From Pantoea sp. At-9b (GTDB taxonomy: Bacteria; Pseudomonadota; Gammaproteobacteria; Enterobacterales; Enterobacteriaceae), in assembly GCF_000175935.2 (NCBI RefSeq), contig NC_014838.1, positions 186,001 through 250,000 on the forward strand: a stretch of DNA of 64,000 bases, given 5' to 3'. Both the position numbers and the translations under genes were made by a program. Shown here piece by piece: positions 37,604-45,936 of this stretch. The notes under the pieces were generated by a model. The model was given only the letters and a program-made list of their open reading frames with translations, did not search any database and was not told the DNA's origin. Position 1 is the stretch's first letter, and each line of letters opens with the position of its first letter.

Positions 37604-38659
37604 TCACTGTGGCGGACGTACCAGAATTTTGACCTGCTGTTTCTCTTTCACCAGCGCTTCAAAGCCCTGTTCAACCAGATCAGCCAGTTCAATACGTTTC
37701 GTCACCAGTTTGTCAGCCTGGAAGTAGCCCTGCGCCATCAGTTCCATCACTGCCGGGAAGATATGGCGATAGGCAATGATGCCCTTAACGCTGCGTTCGC
37801 TCAGTACCACTTTGTTGGGATGGAAGGAGGCTTCACCTTCCCAGATGGAGACGATGACGGTTTCGCCTTCATAGGTGGTACTGTCGATGCACTGCTTCAG
37901 CACAACCGGTACGCCGGTGACTTCATAAGCCACATCGACACCGCCGTTGCTGAGTTCGCGAATTTTCGCCACGGCATCTTCTTTGCTGGGGTCGATCACG
38001 ACTTTGGCACCCAGTTCACGCGCTTTCTCGGCGCGTTGGGGTGACAGTTCTACCACATAGATTTCGGCAGCACCGGCGGCACGCAGTGCTTCGATCACCA
38101 GCAAGCCAATCGGGCCTGCACCAAACACCGCAGCTTTATCACCTGCTTTCAGCTTACTCATACGAACGGCATGCAGTGCGACCGCTGCCGGTTCCACCAG
38201 CGCGCCTTGCTCGTAAGAGAGGGCATCCGGCATCCGATGAACCATATGTTCTGCTACGGTGGTGTAGCTGGCAAAACCGCCGCCGCCGCCAGACAGGCCG
38301 TGGAAACCGAGATCGCCGCACAGGTTATATTTGCCTTCGCGGCAGGCCGGGCACTCACCACAGGAGAGAATCGGTTCGACCACCACGCGGTCGCCCGCTT
38401 TCACTTTGGTGACACCGGCACCCACTTCTACCACCTGGCCGGAGAACTCATGGCCGAGGACGATAGGGGCGATGTCGTGGCTGATTTTGTGCGGCTTTTC
38501 CACCGGGACAAAGATCGGACCCGCGATGTATTCATGCAAATCGCTACCGCAAATGCCGGTCCATGCGACTTTGATTTTAACTTTACCGGCAGTGACCTGG
38601 GGTTCTTCAATATCATCGACGCGAATATCGCGTGCTTTATACCAACGTGCCGCTTTCAT
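37604..38659 (-). CDS. 2,3-butanediol dehydrogenase (zinc-dependent)
   Basis: 351 residues from the ATG at 38659 (AAGGAG upstream). Catalytic zinc: Cys in GICGSDLHEY, HE in LGHEFSG; structural zinc: CGECPACREGKYNLC; Rossmann motif GAGPIGLL. Closest to bacterial (R,R)-butanediol/meso-butanediol dehydrogenases that interconvert acetoin and 2,3-butanediol. Its regulator is probably the convergent AcoR-like protein. Confidence 0.88.
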   Translation of the reverse strand: MKAARWYKARDIRVDDIEEPQVTAGKVKIKVAWTGICGSDLHEYIAGPIFVPVEKPHKISHDIAPIVLGHEFSGQVVEVGAGVTKVKAGDRVVVEPILSCGECPACREGKYNLCGDLGFHGLSGGGGGFASYTTVAEHMVHRMPDALSYEQGALVEPAAVALHAVRMSKLKAGDKAAVFGAGPIGLLVIEALRAAGAAEIYVVELSPQRAEKARELGAKVVIDPSKEDAVAKIRELSNGGVDVAYEVTGVPVVLKQCIDSTTYEGETVIVSIWEGEASFHPNKVVLSERSVKGIIAYRHIFPAVMELMAQGYFQADKLVTKRIELADLVEQGFEALVKEKQQVKILVRPPQ

Positions 38660-38960
38660 ATTGTTCTCCTTGAGGCTGGCATTATTTCTGTCCATTGCCA
38701 CACAGGTGGCCGGTGCAGAAGCTCAGCGTGGCTATAGCGAGAACTGTGCCAACACGAACGGGGAATTATTTTATTTTAAATCAATATGTTGGCTGGATGG
38801 TGTTAAATGGCATGGTGTCACACTGTGACAGGTGTAACGCGGACATGTGTATCAAAAGTAACACCATGAATTCACTTGATTTAAATTCCCCTCCAAAACA
38901 TCCCCAAAAAAATTCCCCAAAATGATTTTTGAAATCTGACTAACTGGCAGGGATAATCTG
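38660..38960. other. Intergenic region, left edge of prophage (probable attL zone)
   Basis: About 300 bp between the dehydrogenase promoter and the integrase stop. It contains TGTCACA-C-TGTGACA (38816-38830), a perfect 7-1-7 dyad that could be an upstream activator site, and AT-rich sequence with repeated CCCC(A)AAA runs near 38886-38922. No tRNA gene and no recognisable core site is visible. The matching attR is outside the window, so attL cannot be fixed. Confidence 0.5.
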
Positions 38961-40103
38961 CTAAAGCGCGAGCTTTTTCCAATCAGCACCACGATCATCG
39001 TTGTACTTATCCGTCATTGCGATGGATTTATGTCCAAGTAGTAGCTGGGTGTTTATTCCCTGTGCTCGATAAAGCCGTTCAGACAAAGACCGTTGCTCAT
39101 GAAATGATGGCGGCGTTTGGTCTTTGTCCGGATTCACACCAGCAGAAATTCTGGCCTCTGAAAAGTAGCGTGAAAGAGAATCCTCCCATATTGGGTCACC
39201 TGGCTTTTTACCTCTATTATTGCGGACATGATGAATCATGTAAGGGCTTAAAACCCTATCCCGGCAAATCGCTATGGCTTCCCCAAGTGACATGCCAAGC
39301 GCGTTGCAACGTAACGATAATGGCAGGGCTATTTTTGCTCCTGTCTTTGACTGCTCAATATGAAGATGGTCATCCCATACATCACTGAACTTCATTTTTG
39401 CTATGTCTGTTCGTCTCTGTCCTGTTATTAAAGCCAGCAACATTGAATTTGAGGCAGCTGGAGCTAGCGTATTCTTTGCTGCTTCATAAATCTTCTGCCA
39501 TTCATCAAAAGACAATCTGGCTCGTTTAACTTTTGCGTGTACTTTCCTTGTTGCGAGAGCTGGATTGTAGCCTTGATCAACTTCACCTGAGTGTTGTGCT
39601 TCTTTAAACATGTCAATCCAATTAGCGCGAAGAAATTGCGCCATGCGATTTTTTCCTTCGCTTTTATATTCGTCGATTATTGAAGCCAGAGCCTTCGTGT
39701 CAATGTTTCTAAGTCTTACATTAGGTAATCGTTTTTCGAGAATCTTAGCGCTTTTAACTAAAGCCTTGCCTGTGGATTTTGCTATTTCGCCTGATTCAAT
39801 TCTTTCATTGCAAATTTTTTCATATATCTCAATCCATGAAAATAACCGCATCCCTGTAGTAAGTTTTGCTTCTTTTTTTAAAGCCATATCTACGAGGATT
39901 GTTATTTGCTTTGTTTGCTGTTGGGATATAATTCTGTTTGCTTCAATTGCCGCTTCCTTTGCTGCATCTTCATCGGTTCCGAATCCGATAAACTGATTAG
40001 TAACAGGGTGACGGTATTGCCAATATACCTTACTGGTACGTTTATCCAATTTACAGTAAAGGTTTGGGATCGTAACGTTATGACGTCTGGGTCTGGCTGC
40101 CAT
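38961..40103 (-). CDS. int: Prophage tyrosine integrase (lambda Int family)
   Basis: 380 residues. Arm-binding N-terminus, SAM-like core-binding region and catalytic domain with Arg230, Lys253, His335, Arg338, His358 and nucleophile Tyr367 (spacing like lambda Int R212/K235/H308/R311/H333/Y342). The gene lies at the left end with its stop facing the host. Overlaps xis by 26 bp. Confidence 0.95.
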   Translation of the reverse strand: MAARPRRHNVTIPNLYCKLDKRTSKVYWQYRHPVTNQFIGFGTDEDAAKEAAIEANRIISQQQTKQITILVDMALKKEAKLTTGMRLFSWIEIYEKICNERIESGEIAKSTGKALVKSAKILEKRLPNVRLRNIDTKALASIIDEYKSEGKNRMAQFLRANWIDMFKEAQHSGEVDQGYNPALATRKVHAKVKRARLSFDEWQKIYEAAKNTLAPAASNSMLLALITGQRRTDIAKMKFSDVWDDHLHIEQSKTGAKIALPLSLRCNALGMSLGEAIAICRDRVLSPYMIHHVRNNRGKKPGDPIWEDSLSRYFSEARISAGVNPDKDQTPPSFHEQRSLSERLYRAQGINTQLLLGHKSIAMTDKYNDDRGADWKKLAL

Positions 40104-40341
40104 TTATGACTTTCTCCAATAGCGCCCGAGCAGGACGCGACACATTAGTTGGGATGTCAGGCTTAGCCTGAACTCCTATAAACTTTGCATTTTCATCAAC
40201 CACCCAACGCCTTCCTTGTTTGATTGGTTGGGGGTATATCTGGCCCGTTTTTGCATAAACACTTAATGTTACCGAATTAGGGGGATATTTAAATCCATTC
40301 GGACCATTCGCCCACTCACCTATTGGTATAAGTTGAGCCAT
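40078..40341 (-). CDS. xis: Excisionase (Xis)
   Basis: 87 residues starting MAQLIPIGEWANGPNGFKYPPNSVTLSVYAKTG: the winged-helix excisionase pattern, followed by basic PQPIKQGRRWVVDENAKFIG. Overlaps int as in lambda. Confidence 0.85.
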   Translation of the reverse strand: MAQLIPIGEWANGPNGFKYPPNSVTLSVYAKTGQIYPQPIKQGRRWVVDENAKFIGVQAKPDIPTNVSRPARALLEKVINGSQTQTS

Positions 40342-40394
40342 AACGATTCTCCATACCTGACCTGCTGCAACAGGGATTTAATCACCGTGACATG

Positions 40395-40739
40395 TCACGA
40401 CACTATTTTTAATTTCAGCTCATGCCAGCCACGATTGACCCAGCACGCCTCTTCAACATCACAAACACATTCCATTACCGGCAACTGATCACCACAGCGG
40501 CCACAGTTACGTTTATTCAGTTCCGCCACCTGGCGTTTAAGCTGGGCGTTGTCGATACGAATAAGCATGGTGATGTACTCATTCAGCTCATATGGTTCAC
40601 GCCCGGGGCGACGACCAGCGCAATTATGCGCCAGCATTTCGAGTTCCTGATTATCGAGCACAAGCTCAAGTTTCTTACCACCGGCAGCGGCCTGACGTGC
40701 GCGCTGTTCCTTTTTGCGTTCTGCGGGTGACTTAGCCAT
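40395..40739 (-). CDS. Phage protein with Cys-rich C-terminus
   Basis: 114 residues. Basic, charged N-terminus (KSPAERKKEQRARQ), a helix-rich middle, and CGRCGDQLPVMECVCDVEEACW, likely metal binding. No family recognised. Overlaps the preceding gene by 8 bp. Confidence 0.6.
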   Translation of the reverse strand: MAKSPAERKKEQRARQAAAGGKKLELVLDNQELEMLAHNCAGRRPGREPYELNEYITMLIRIDNAQLKRQVAELNKRNCGRCGDQLPVMECVCDVEEACWVNRGWHELKLKIVS

Positions 40740-41124
40740 GACCGAGCACCCACTGATTATTTACATGTACCGCAAGGGGATGAGAGGTATCCGGTAACAC
40801 TAAATCCTCGACCACTTCCCCGGTTTCAACAAAATAGTAATGGCTGTCCGTGATGTTGTTGATGAAGTGGGCTTCCCGCTCTTTCTCCGGCATCGCATTA
40901 AGAATCCGCAATACTTTCTTGCCTACAGGCCGGTAATCGGGTTTAGCCCCAACGAGTTTCGCAGCAGCATAGTTGTGATGCCCGTCCATCAAGACGGTGT
41001 ATTGCTTACCGCGCAACACAATTGGATATACAGCCACAATGAAGCGCTTAAACCGGGAGGCTTTGTCTAAAACCTTTGCCTTGTTGATGTACCGCTGGCA
41101 ACTGATTAAATCCCCTTTAATCAT
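40732..41124 (-). CDS. ParB/sulfiredoxin-like phage protein
   Basis: 130 residues from the ATG at 41124 (GGTGGAAG upstream). VLMDGHHNYAAAKLVGAK is the ParB-type GHHR-like motif, as in many phage ParB/Srx-superfamily proteins. Role not known; possibly regulatory or modification. Overlaps the upstream gene by 8 bp. Confidence 0.65.
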   Translation of the reverse strand: MIKGDLISCQRYINKAKVLDKASRFKRFIVAVYPIVLRGKQYTVLMDGHHNYAAAKLVGAKPDYRPVGKKVLRILNAMPEKEREAHFINNITDSHYYFVETGEVVEDLVLPDTSHPLAVHVNNQWVLGHG

Positions 41125-41818
41125 GGCTTCCACCCTCCACGCGCTTAAACTCAATGACCCACACCCACGGGTTAGCCTGCCAGCTTTCCTCTCCGTAGAT
41201 AGACGTCCATACCCTGGAAAACTCATCAATATCACCGAGCAAATGGCTGTCTTCATAAGCAAAGCCTTCGCTCCGTGCATCTTCACCACTCATGCTCTGT
41301 AACCTCTCCACACGAACGCCGGTAATCTCCAGCGTTATGCGGGAAGCCCAGCGCGGCATGTGGAGTGATGGCCGCTTACGCCACAAACGATTTGGGCTAG
41401 CCGCTGAGAACTTACCTCCACCCAATCCTTTCGGATAATCGGGATTAGGCTCGTTCGGAGGATTTCCATCAGCTGCAAAGAGAATGCGTCTTGAACCGGT
41501 CCATGCATATTCATCATCATCGGGGTAGCGCGCATAACCATACCCAGCCTGCCACCACGTCTCACGCACCCACAGGCGATCACCTACTGCACCGAACGGG
41601 CAAGAAAACATCTCTGAGCGGATGTGATGACCGGTGGCATTCGATTCAGACCAGTAGTATTTGCCGATATCACTGCGTTTAGTTGAAGCCCTGACGCGTG
41701 ACAGCCCAAACTGGTTTGATTCAGGCTGCACCTTCATTATCCGGCGCGTCTGCGTCTTGCTGCCGTTCAGAACTGCCCGAACCATGTCGGCGTTGAAAAT
41801 CATTCCGCGTTCACGCAT
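41117..41818 (-). CDS. Phage protein with ASCH-like features
   Basis: 233 residues from the ATG at 41818 with a very strong GGAGGG. MIFNADMVRAVLNGSKTQTRRI is the conserved N-terminus of this common lambdoid early protein (ASCH/PUA-like fold, RNA-binding suggested for the fold); VGDRLWVRETW and WASRITLEITGVRVERLQ follow. Function unknown. Confidence 0.65.
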   Translation of the reverse strand: MRERGMIFNADMVRAVLNGSKTQTRRIMKVQPESNQFGLSRVRASTKRSDIGKYYWSESNATGHHIRSEMFSCPFGAVGDRLWVRETWWQAGYGYARYPDDDEYAWTGSRRILFAADGNPPNEPNPDYPKGLGGGKFSAASPNRLWRKRPSLHMPRWASRITLEITGVRVERLQSMSGEDARSEGFAYEDSHLLGDIDEFSRVWTSIYGEESWQANPWVWVIEFKRVEGGSHD

Positions 41819-42014
41819 GGCTGCCCTCCTGATTAACTGGCTCAGCCAACCGGAATCGTGATGGTGCCCAATCACACACCTCATCAGCCGGGGTATGTCC
41901 AAACATCATTGTGCAACGGCGGTAATGAACACAGTCGCTGCAAGTTTTACCTTCAGGCAGGTTCATTTTGTCGCTGTCGTTTTCAACACGGAGCATAGGT
42001 TCACGAATAGCCAT
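41811..42014 (-). CDS. Small phage Cys-rich protein
   Basis: 67 residues; four cysteines (TCSDCVHYRRCTMMFGHT, VCDW) suggest zinc binding. Overlaps neighbours by a few bases on both sides. Family not recognised beyond lambdoid early regions. Confidence 0.6.
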   Translation of the reverse strand: MAIREPMLRVENDSDKMNLPEGKTCSDCVHYRRCTMMFGHTPADEVCDWAPSRFRLAEPVNQEGSHA

Positions 42015-42454
42015 CACTCACCATCCTTAGCTGGCTCTGGCTTGATAAATTCTGCATATGCCAACACGTCAAGATCAGACTTTTGGTAGAAGTAATCAAA
42101 GTCAGGGTGAGAGCAGAGGTCATGCCAGCCTTCAGGCCAGTACGGATCGCCATCTGGTGAAGTCATTTCAGCTTCACAGAATGCGTCTTCATCATCGGGT
42201 GCAGGGCAGTTGAAGTAGAAGAGATCAGCAACATGCAATGATCCATCTTTAAGCCGATGAGTTACCCAAAATCGTTCGCTACTGCCTTCAGTGACAGCAG
42301 GCGTACCGGAGCGCCAGACAACTGAAGCATCCAGCTTTTGTTGCAGGGCGGCGTAATCTTCAAACATCACAAAATGACCGTTTGCAGAGGGCACAGATTT
42401 GACACTACCCAGGCCGCTTAACGTGATAACCGCATAACGTTGAACGTCGCTCAT
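42014..42454 (-). CDS. Phage hypothetical protein
   Basis: 146 residues, acidic, Trp/Tyr-rich C-terminal half (PYWPEGWHDLCSHPDFDYFYQ). No function. Start/stop overlaps both neighbours. Confidence 0.55.
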   Translation of the reverse strand: MSDVQRYAVITLSGLGSVKSVPSANGHFVMFEDYAALQQKLDASVVWRSGTPAVTEGSSERFWVTHRLKDGSLHVADLFYFNCPAPDDEDAFCEAEMTSPDGDPYWPEGWHDLCSHPDFDYFYQKSDLDVLAYAEFIKPEPAKDGE

Positions 42455-42894
42455 GCTGCACTCCCGATATTTGCTTGCTTATCGCGTAACAGGTCCATCT
42501 CCAGTTGAGAGATGAGATTGAGGCAGTCCGATACGCCTGCCCGCTTGTGGTCTGCCAGGTGCTGGACATATTGACGTGTTTGCCCGACCGCCTGAGCGTG
42601 CAGCTCTTTAATCCACTGGTCGGAAGTAGGGGTGATCATCGCTTCATTAAGGTCAGCGATGAGGCTGTCATGATCACCGGCAGACTGGAGCGCTTTGATC
42701 ACGCCGGGAATCAGAGCATTAAGACGCAGGACTTCACCGGCCATGACGTTAGCGCGAGTGTTAGCCACGTCGAGACGGGTAGACAGGTCTCTGAACGTTT
42801 GATTTATGTCGCTGACCAGTGTTTCAACGCTCAGTGACTTGGCGAACTCATGACCGACCTTCACCAGCTCTCTATTAGATTTAGCGTTGTTCAT
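42451..42894 (-). CDS. Phage hypothetical protein, helical
   Basis: 147 residues from the ATG at 42894, mostly alpha-helical with a likely coiled coil (SVETLVSDINQTFRDLSTRLDVANTRANVMAGEVLRLNALI). Resembles early-region proteins of lambdoid phages of unknown role. Confidence 0.55.
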   Translation of the reverse strand: MNNAKSNRELVKVGHEFAKSLSVETLVSDINQTFRDLSTRLDVANTRANVMAGEVLRLNALIPGVIKALQSAGDHDSLIADLNEAMITPTSDQWIKELHAQAVGQTRQYVQHLADHKRAGVSDCLNLISQLEMDLLRDKQANIGSAA

Positions 42895-43060
42895 CCTGCT
42901 GGCCCTCAAGGTTGGTATTGCGGGTGTGAAGGCGTTCGGCAATGCGCTGTACGGTCAGTGGGTTTTTGATTACCCGACCACCACAATTCCAGCCGCGTAG
43001 CTGGTGGTTATATTCCAGGGTGACGTCACCAACGGTGATGTCGCTTGATGGCTCTTGCAT
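42881..43060 (-). CDS. Small phage protein
   Basis: 59 residues from the ATG at 43060 (GGAG upstream; the frame extends to 43090). Sequence DITVGDVTLEYNHQLRGWNC and VIKNPLTVQRIAERL is typical of short uncharacterised lambdoid proteins. Confidence 0.5.
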   Translation of the reverse strand: MQEPSSDITVGDVTLEYNHQLRGWNCGGRVIKNPLTVQRIAERLHTRNTNLEGQQDEQR

Positions 43061-43471
43061 ATAAATCTCCATACCGTTTTTGGTTTGCACGAATCCCTTG
43101 CCGGTATTGGCAATAAAGCAAAAAGGGATTCATTCAAATTGGCTGGTGAGCACTGCAACACTCACCGCCGTTACTCCATACCTGAAAGGATGTGTGGTGC
43201 CGGGTGCCTCCCGGTGCCCTGTGTAAGCTGACAAAACACAGGGCGGTGACTGATAGTATGGACGCACCGGATACTAAGGTGATTGTCAGTTTTACCGCGA
43301 GCGCTTAGCCGCATTCACCACAACGGTAAGAGCACTGTCAGGGTGCTTCCGGCGCTATACCCGCCATCGGCCAATGCTCTTGCCTGTTGTGTGCCGCAAT
43401 ATTGCACGGCGACTTACCTTTGTTGAATAACTCGCCTTACGGCGAGTTAATTCAAAAACCGAAATTGCTGC
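43061..43471. other. Non-coding region with strong hairpins
   Basis: 411 bp without a gene. GGTGCCGGG/CCCGGTGCC (43196-43218) and CCCTGTGT/ACACAGGG (43217-43243) are two strong stems that share two bases, so they compete. A third stem TAACTCGCC/GGCGAGTTA (43428-43449) is a terminator for the gene to the right. The layout suggests a structured leader or small RNA. Confidence 0.5.
43428..43449 (-). terminator. Terminator of the secreted protein gene
   Basis: Nine-base arms TAACTCGCC/GGCGAGTTA with a TTAC loop 22 bp after the stop; only a short T-rich tail (TTCAAC...), so moderate. Confidence 0.6.
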
Positions 43472-43867
43472 TTAATTGATTTTTGTCGCCTGAATAGTGG
43501 CGCTACCCGCGTTATTGCTACAGGAGTCATCACTTACAAACGCCATAAATGCCGCAGTGGTAGGTGGTACGGTAATTGTTGTCGGGGAGCTGCTCACTGT
43601 TGCGCCCCAACGAGCATTACCCATGCCACCCTGTAAAAACACACGATCAATCGGGCAACCGGTACCGCCCTGGCAATACATGGTGTTGGAAGACAGGGTA
43701 AAAGTGTAAGTACCCTGACTTAAGTTAAAGAGAATAGGCGTTCCCTTCTGAACCTGAGTGTTACTTAACGGTGGATAAATGCAGTTGCTGATAGCACTGA
43801 CATTAAACGTTTCAGCTTGGCTACCAAATGACAGCAAACCGAGGAGAAACAGGGCCTTTAATTTCAT
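43472..43867 (-). CDS. Secreted Cys-containing protein, probable prophage cargo
   Basis: 131 residues from the ATG at 43867 (AGAGGA upstream). Signal peptide MKLKALFLLGLLSFGSQA; mature part starts ETFNVSAISNC and contains five cysteines that could form disulfides, with PPLSNTQVQKGTPILFNLSQ. No family recognised. It has its own terminator and sits between the repressor region and the early leftward operon, as lysogenic-conversion genes often do. Confidence 0.65.
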   Translation of the reverse strand: MKLKALFLLGLLSFGSQAETFNVSAISNCIYPPLSNTQVQKGTPILFNLSQGTYTFTLSSNTMYCQGGTGCPIDRVFLQGGMGNARWGATVSSSPTTITVPPTTAAFMAFVSDDSCSNNAGSATIQATKIN

Positions 43868-44049
43868 GAAAATTCCTCTTTGATTAATAAACGAACTCAA
43901 TTACCACAAAAATCAAGGGCACTTACTCCACATCTCTAAAGCGTTCGAAAACACCCGTATTGCAAATGCCCTTGTCGTTGTGAAAAAAGGGGCGGTTAAA
44001 CCAGAGCAATCACCAGAGAAACCGCCAAACAACTACTTGCTCAAAGCGC

Positions 44050-44172
44050 CTAACACTCCACCGTCACTACACACAGATCACCATCACAAATCAGCTCAGC
44101 CTCGGGGAACAGTCTCAGGAAGTTGAGCAAGGTGGCTAACCTGTAGTTCGCCATGTTCTTAACCATCTTCAT
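44050..44172 (-). CDS. 40-residue phage protein in the pL operon
   Basis: ATG at 44172 preceded by AAGGA at 7 nt; sequence begins MKMVKNMANYRLATLLNFLR and ends LCVVTVEC. First gene after the pL promoter. No family recognised; the small size and position recall early phage regulators. Confidence 0.55.
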   Translation of the reverse strand: MKMVKNMANYRLATLLNFLRLFPEAELICDGDLCVVTVEC

Positions 44173-44204
44173 CTGATGTTCCTTAGAAATCGCTTGATGG
44201 GTTG

Positions 44205-44233
44205 ATTAAACTATATGTTTATAAGTGAGTCAA
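44205..44233 (-). promoter_or_regulatory. pL promoter
   Basis: On the minus strand TTGACT (44228-44233), 17-bp spacer, TTTAAT (44205-44210), with operators over both elements. Same two hexamers and spacing as pR. Confidence 0.7.
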
Positions 44234-44259
44234 CTATGTGTTGATAAATATTTTGTTTA
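44207..44259. promoter_or_regulatory. Left operators (OL) of the prophage repressor
   Basis: TAAAC-TATAT-GTTTA (44207-44221), TCAAC-TATGT-GTTGA (44230-44244), and a weaker TAAAT-ATTTT-GTTTA (44245-44259). The first two are perfect palindromes 23 bp apart and cover pL. Confidence 0.65.
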
Positions 44260-44332
44260 CTTCGGAGGGGTGATGAACAGACTTCAGGCATAAAAAAACC
44301 GGCACTAGGCCGGTTTATTCATTGAGACGGGA

Positions 44333-45031
44333 TTATTCTTTGCCAACGTCATCGGCTGAAATAAAGCGCGTTGCTTTGATAATTCCCGAGACAAAGTGGA
44401 TTTTGTCTACTTGGTTAACTGGTAAGGTGAAAGGCTTATGATCGTTGTTTATGCTAGTGAATTGGTAATCACCAGCGCGATTATAATTGAGAATCTTTAT
44501 CATGTTATGACCATCAGAAGTTCTAATAAAGACTTCATCACCAGGGTGAACCTTTGTATTTGGTTCTATTACCACAAACTCGCCTGATTGGATGCGGGGC
44601 CACATGCTATCCCCTCGAACCCTTACACCATAAGCTTCACGGTCATCGCTATAAATTCTAAGCCAACCGGCGTGAAACTCCATCATATCAATAAGCCCAT
44701 CCATGCCCAGAACAGCATCACCTTTAACGGGGATAACCCCATTCATGATGTTGCCAACTACTTCAACCTCGCTTGCAGGTTTCTGGTGTGGTGTTGAATA
44801 CATCTGATCACTCTCACCAAGAACCCAGGATAAATCCAAACCAGTAGCCGCCGAAATTTTGATGGCCGAATCTTTACCAATTTCTCCGCGCTTAAACCAG
44901 TTATTAACCGCTTGAGGTGAAACCCCCGCAATCCTAGCAAGGTCCGCTTTACTCAAATTTGCAGCTTTCAGCAGCTCATCCAGCCTTGTCGTCGCCTTAC
45001 TCATAAGTGGTATCGCACTGTTCATATTCAT
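44333..45031 (-). CDS. CI-like phage repressor (HTH plus S24 peptidase domain)
   Basis: 232 residues from the ATG at 45031 (others at 45025 and 45004). HTH: LSKADLARIAGVSPQAVNNW. C-terminal LexA-like domain: RGDSMWPRIQSGEFVVIEP with nucleophile Ser142, and catalytic Lys179 in NMIKIL. The self-cleavage site is not the plain Ala-Gly; GDAVLGMDG in the linker is the likely region. RecA-stimulated cleavage would induce the prophage. It is flanked by operator clusters on both sides. Confidence 0.9.
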   Translation of the reverse strand: MNMNSAIPLMSKATTRLDELLKAANLSKADLARIAGVSPQAVNNWFKRGEIGKDSAIKISAATGLDLSWVLGESDQMYSTPHQKPASEVEVVGNIMNGVIPVKGDAVLGMDGLIDMMEFHAGWLRIYSDDREAYGVRVRGDSMWPRIQSGEFVVIEPNTKVHPGDEVFIRTSDGHNMIKILNYNRAGDYQFTSINNDHKPFTLPVNQVDKIHFVSGIIKATRFISADDVGKE

Positions 45032-45040
45032 AACTCGATT

Positions 45041-45104
45041 GTAAACGTTATGTTTACACAATGGAATAAACACATAGTTGACTACAGTATAAACTTATTG
45101 TTTA
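45041..45104. promoter_or_regulatory. Right operators (OR)
   Basis: Three sites: GTAAAC-GTTAT-GTTTAC (45041-45057), TAAAC-ACATA-GTTGA (45067-45081), TAAAC-TTATT-GTTTA (45090-45104), with centres 25 and 23 bp apart. Same consensus as OL. Between the divergent repressor and cro genes, as in lambda. Confidence 0.7.
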
Positions 45105-45106
45105 AT
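45078..45106 (+). promoter_or_regulatory. pR promoter
   Basis: TTGACT (45078-45083), 17-bp spacer, TTTAAT (45101-45106), overlapped by two operators. Confidence 0.75.
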
Positions 45107-45137
45107 GTCCCTGTCAAATATAAACCGGAGATGAACA

Positions 45138-45368
45138 ATGAAAGCTTTGAACAAAGCGATTAAAGCGGCTGGTTCCGCGCGCGCTTTGGCTCTGAAACTT
45201 GGTGTATCTCCAATGACTGTAAGTTACTGGCAGAGCCGCTCATCAGGGGTAGTACCTGCTGAGCGTGTCATCAGCATCTTCCAGATCACTGGTGTGACAC
45301 CTCATGAACTTAGGCCCGATTTGTATCCAAGCCCATCTGATGGTGTGGCTGATGTTAAACAACTCTAA
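45138..45368 (+). CDS. Cro-like repressor
   Basis: 76 residues with HTH AIKAAGSARALALKLGVSPM then TVSYWQSRSSGVVPAERV, the YdaS/P22-Cro-like pattern. First gene rightward of pR. Should oppose the CI-like repressor on the shared operators. Confidence 0.82.
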   Translation: MKALNKAIKAAGSARALALKLGVSPMTVSYWQSRSSGVVPAERVISIFQITGVTPHELRPDLYPSPSDGVADVKQL

Positions 45369-45399
45369 CAAACCCAGTAACTACCAAAGGAAAACCGAA

Positions 45400-45936
45400 A
45401 TGGTAGACACACTTAAAACAGCAATCCGCCTGATGAGCAAAGCTCACCCCGCTGGTCGTTTGGGCATGGCTTATGACTTAGGCATGACCATTGATCAGTT
45501 TCACAACCACCTTTACCGCAAGTGCCAGAGCCGTTTTTTCACGGTTGATGAGCTGATGAAGATGGAAGACCTGTCCGGCACTAACCACCTGGCTGAATAC
45601 TTTGCCGCACGGCGTGGCCTGACGCTGGTGGACATCTCAGCAGTGCAGAACGTGGACAAGGTTGATCTCTTTGACATCGAACTGAAAACCAGTGCAGCCG
45701 CTGGTGAGCTTGCGACCGCCAAACTTGCAGCCGTGTCAGATGGTGTAATTGACAACCACGAACGCAAAACCCTTTCCGAGCTTTTTAACAAAAAAATCCG
45801 TCATCAGATTCACGGCTTTATGGGCTTTCTTGCGCTCTATGGCGTGGGTGTCTCGGATCATTCGGTGGATATGTTTGTAGCGAGCAATCGCAAAGCAGAT
45901 ATGGCGGGAATGCATTTTGAGTCGCCGGAGGCGTGA
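45400..45936 (+). CDS. YmfL-like phage regulatory protein (CII position)
   Basis: 178 residues from the ATG at 45400 (AAGGAAAA upstream). An HTH-like N-terminus (AHPAGRLGMAYDLGMTIDQFHNHLYRK) and a longer helical part, like YmfL of prophage e14. It sits where lambda carries cII; a CII-like role is inferred from position only. Confidence 0.72.
   Translation: MVDTLKTAIRLMSKAHPAGRLGMAYDLGMTIDQFHNHLYRKCQSRFFTVDELMKMEDLSGTNHLAEYFAARRGLTLVDISAVQNVDKVDLFDIELKTSAAAGELATAKLAAVSDGVIDNHERKTLSELFNKKIRHQIHGFMGFLALYGVGVSDHSVDMFVASNRKADMAGMHFESPEA

Noticed and set aside
38660..38960. tRNA gene as integration site
   Set aside because: No cloverleaf or tRNA 3' end could be found next to the integrase; the true core site needs attR, outside the window.
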